Source of the DNA: Kangiellaceae bacterium
Lineage (GTDB): Bacteria; Pseudomonadota; Gammaproteobacteria; Enterobacterales; Kangiellaceae
Direction of reading: 5' to 3'
Length of the DNA: 6,473 nt
Assembly: GCA_030148365.1 (NCBI GenBank)
Contig: JASBTO010000046.1
Coordinates: 1-6,473 of the forward strand
Under the pieces are notes generated by a model, which ran no database searches, was not told where the DNA came from, and saw only the letters and a program-made list of their open reading frames with translations. Positions 5,026 through 6,473 of this stretch are shown here, in pieces; position 1 is the stretch's first letter; each line of letters starts with the position of its first letter. The position numbers and the translations under genes are program-made.

Positions 5026-6402
5026 TCAGGACACCTTGCGCTGTAGCAGGATGATGCCCTGCAGGATTTTCACCGCTTCATCGAGTTGGAAGTCGTTTTC
5101 CGGCTCCTGTAGCTCCACGGTTTCATCCTTGTCGGTCACTTCCGGTGCCGTGTCGCCATTGCCGTTGGCGAGAGAGCCGGGCAGGTCCGCCTCATGGAAC
5201 TCCCGGCGGCCCGGACTGACGACCAGCTTGCCCTGTTCCACCTCGATGTCCGGATCAATGCCATGGCCCTGGATTGAGCGGCCGCTCGGCGTGTAATAGA
5301 GGGCGGTTGTCAGTTTGATGACGGCATTGCCATGCACGGGCAGCACGGTCTGCACCGAGCCCTTGCCGAAGGAGCGGGTGCCGAGCAAAACGGCCCGTCC
5401 CTGATCCTGCAAGGCGCCGGCGACAATTTCCGATGCCGATGCCGAGCCATTGTTGATCAATACGACAATAGGCGCGCCTTTGAGCAGATCGCCCGGGGTG
5501 GCGTCAAAGGACTGATAACTTTCATCCGAGCGACCCTGGGTGTAGACGATCCGGCCGCGCTGCATGAAGGCGTCGCTGACGCCGACCGCCGCACCCAGCA
5601 CGCCACCCGGGTTATTGCGCAGATCCAGCACCAACCCTTTGAGCGGGTTCTCATTGGTTTTGACCAGCTGCTCCAGTGCCGAGATCACTTCCTTGTCGGT
5701 GGGGCGCTGGAATTCACTGATACGGATATAGCCCATATCCGGCTGCAGGAGCCGGGAGCGGACGCTGGTGATGCGAATAACTTCCCGGGTCAGGCGCAAC
5801 TCGTATTCACCCTGACCTTCGCGCATGAAGCCGAGCTCAATGTCGGTGCCCGGTTCGCCGCGCAGCTGCTCAAGGACTTCCTCGACCGGCATGCCCGCGA
5901 GCGGCTTGCCCTCAATCTTGATAAGGATGTCGCCGCTCTGGATGCCGCCGCGTTCGGCGGGCGTGTCGTCCATCGGCGTGATGACCCGGATGAATCCGTC
6001 CTGGCTTTCCACCTGCAGGCCGAGGCCGCCGTATTCACCGGTGGCGGAAGTTTCCAGATCCTCAAACTCCCGATCCGACAGGTAGGCCGAGTGGGGATCG
6101 AGGCTCGACAGCATGCCCCGGATAGCGCTTTCCAGCAGCTTCTGGTCGGTCACCTCGCGCACGTAGCTGGATTTTATCTGGCGATAGGCATCGGCAAAGG
6201 CGGACAGTTCTTCAAGGGGCAGGGTTTCCACACTCGGCGGGTCCTGCTCGGGGGAGTCCGGTTGGGCCTGTTCCTCATGGGTAGCGACATCCGCAGGTTG
6301 CTCACTATCGCTGGCCAGGGAGGTGTTGCATAGCAGCAGCCCGGACAGGAACATCATCGACAGGGCCATGAGGGGCCGGAAGGGCGTGAAAGGCTTGTCC
6401 AT
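5026..6402 (-). CDS. ctpA: S41 family C-terminal processing protease (CtpA-like)
   Basis: This periplasmic serine protease has 458 residues. It starts with a signal peptide (hydrophobic 11-25, likely cleavage at NTSLA|S, near residue 30) and an acidic Glu/Pro-rich stretch (about 32-60). The helical N-terminal domain includes LDPHSAYL (101-108). A PDZ domain (about 125-206) has the GLGLQ entry and SGDILIKIEG. The S41 catalytic core carries LRNNPGG (261-267), NGSASASEI (318-326) and SFGKGSVQ (344-351). The expected catalytic residues are Ser322, Lys347 and Gln351; the Ser-Lys gap of 25 equals that of E. coli Prc. The family trims or degrades envelope proteins, and in Pseudomonas aeruginosa CtpA degrades peptidoglycan cross-link hydrolases together with lipoprotein LbcA. 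A TTG at 6414 is in frame, but the promoter position leaves it almost no leader, so I choose ATG 6402. The ribosome binding site is weak. The deacetylase gene follows directly. Confidence 0.95.
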   Translation of the reverse strand: MDKPFTPFRPLMALSMMFLSGLLLCNTSLASDSEQPADVATHEEQAQPDSPEQDPPSVETLPLEELSAFADAYRQIKSSYVREVTDQKLLESAIRGMLSSLDPHSAYLSDREFEDLETSATGEYGGLGLQVESQDGFIRVITPMDDTPAERGGIQSGDILIKIEGKPLAGMPVEEVLEQLRGEPGTDIELGFMREGQGEYELRLTREVIRITSVRSRLLQPDMGYIRISEFQRPTDKEVISALEQLVKTNENPLKGLVLDLRNNPGGVLGAAVGVSDAFMQRGRIVYTQGRSDESYQSFDATPGDLLKGAPIVVLINNGSASASEIVAGALQDQGRAVLLGTRSFGKGSVQTVLPVHGNAVIKLTTALYYTPSGRSIQGHGIDPDIEVEQGKLVVSPGRREFHEADLPGSLANGNGDTAPEVTDKDETVELQEPENDFQLDEAVKILQGIILLQRKVS

Positions 6403-6430
6403 AAGGGAACTCAATTGTGATTATGGAACC

Positions 6431-6460
6431 ACTATAGCCAAAGGCCCGGCGGCTTTTCAA
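6431..6460 (-). promoter_or_regulatory. Sigma70-like promoter of the ctpA-deacetylase unit
   Basis: On the minus strand TTGAAA (6460-6455) and TATAGT (6436-6431) are separated by 18 bases. Each hexamer is close to consensus. The start of transcription would fall near 6424, about 22 bases ahead of the ATG at 6402. This gives the protease its own promoter even if it is also read through from an upstream gene. Confidence 0.7.
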
Positions 6461-6473
6461 TCAACACTGTGCG

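Noticed and set aside
5332..6333. 333-codon plus-strand open frame opposite the S41 protease, and a 287-codon one at 2536-3399 opposite the metalloprotease
   Set aside because: Both are shadows of genes whose catalytic motifs are intact on the minus strand; neither has a plausible start region or recognisable motif.
6403..6414. TTG start at 6414 for the S41 protease
   Set aside because: The predicted transcription start near 6424 would leave about ten bases of leader and no ribosome binding site; the ATG at 6402 gives a normal signal peptide.

Overview
The window looks like chromosomal DNA of a GC-rich gammaproteobacterium. The evidence is a NudE-type Nudix hydrolase followed by CysQ, and a CtpA-type S41 protease followed by a YibQ-type divergent polysaccharide deacetylase. 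Both are pairings I associate with Pseudomonas-like and related marine or halophilic lineages. Intact genes, a standard sigma70 promoter and REP-like repeats fit ordinary chromosome; I see no phage, plasmid, transposase or CRISPR signature. I cannot name the species.

Layout. Positions 19-1406 (+) hold nudE and cysQ, 23 bp apart and probably one transcription unit. Both clear away nucleotide by-products: NudE acts on ADP-ribose and other ADP-containing compounds, CysQ on 3'-phosphoadenosine 5'-phosphate. Positions 1407-1832 carry no gene but are full of repeats: a nested direct-repeat array (1457-1680), a CCCGGAT/ATCCGGG inverted repeat (1687-1713) and a perfect ATTCCCGT/ACGGGAAT hairpin (1738-1757). 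A strong bidirectional terminator (1835-1862) closes this convergent junction.

From 1883 to 6402 every gene lies on the minus strand. In transcription order these are an S41 C-terminal processing protease (6402-5026) with its own sigma70-like promoter at 6460-6431; a secreted divergent polysaccharide deacetylase (5022-4261), packed directly against the protease stop codon; a 168-bp spacer with two abutting palindromes; a 552-aa lipoprotein with HEAGH plus a downstream EGFGN motif, which I read as an undescribed gluzincin-like zinc protease (4092-2434); and a 179-aa exported protein of unknown function (2422-1883), whose ribosome binding site overlaps the protease stop codon.

The minus-strand genes all encode envelope or exported proteins. 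The first two belong to a widely conserved cell-wall and proteolysis neighbourhood; envC is expected upstream, outside the window. The last two look like an accessory, translationally coupled pair and are the most plausible place for undescribed biology here. The repeat cluster is the other item worth attention.
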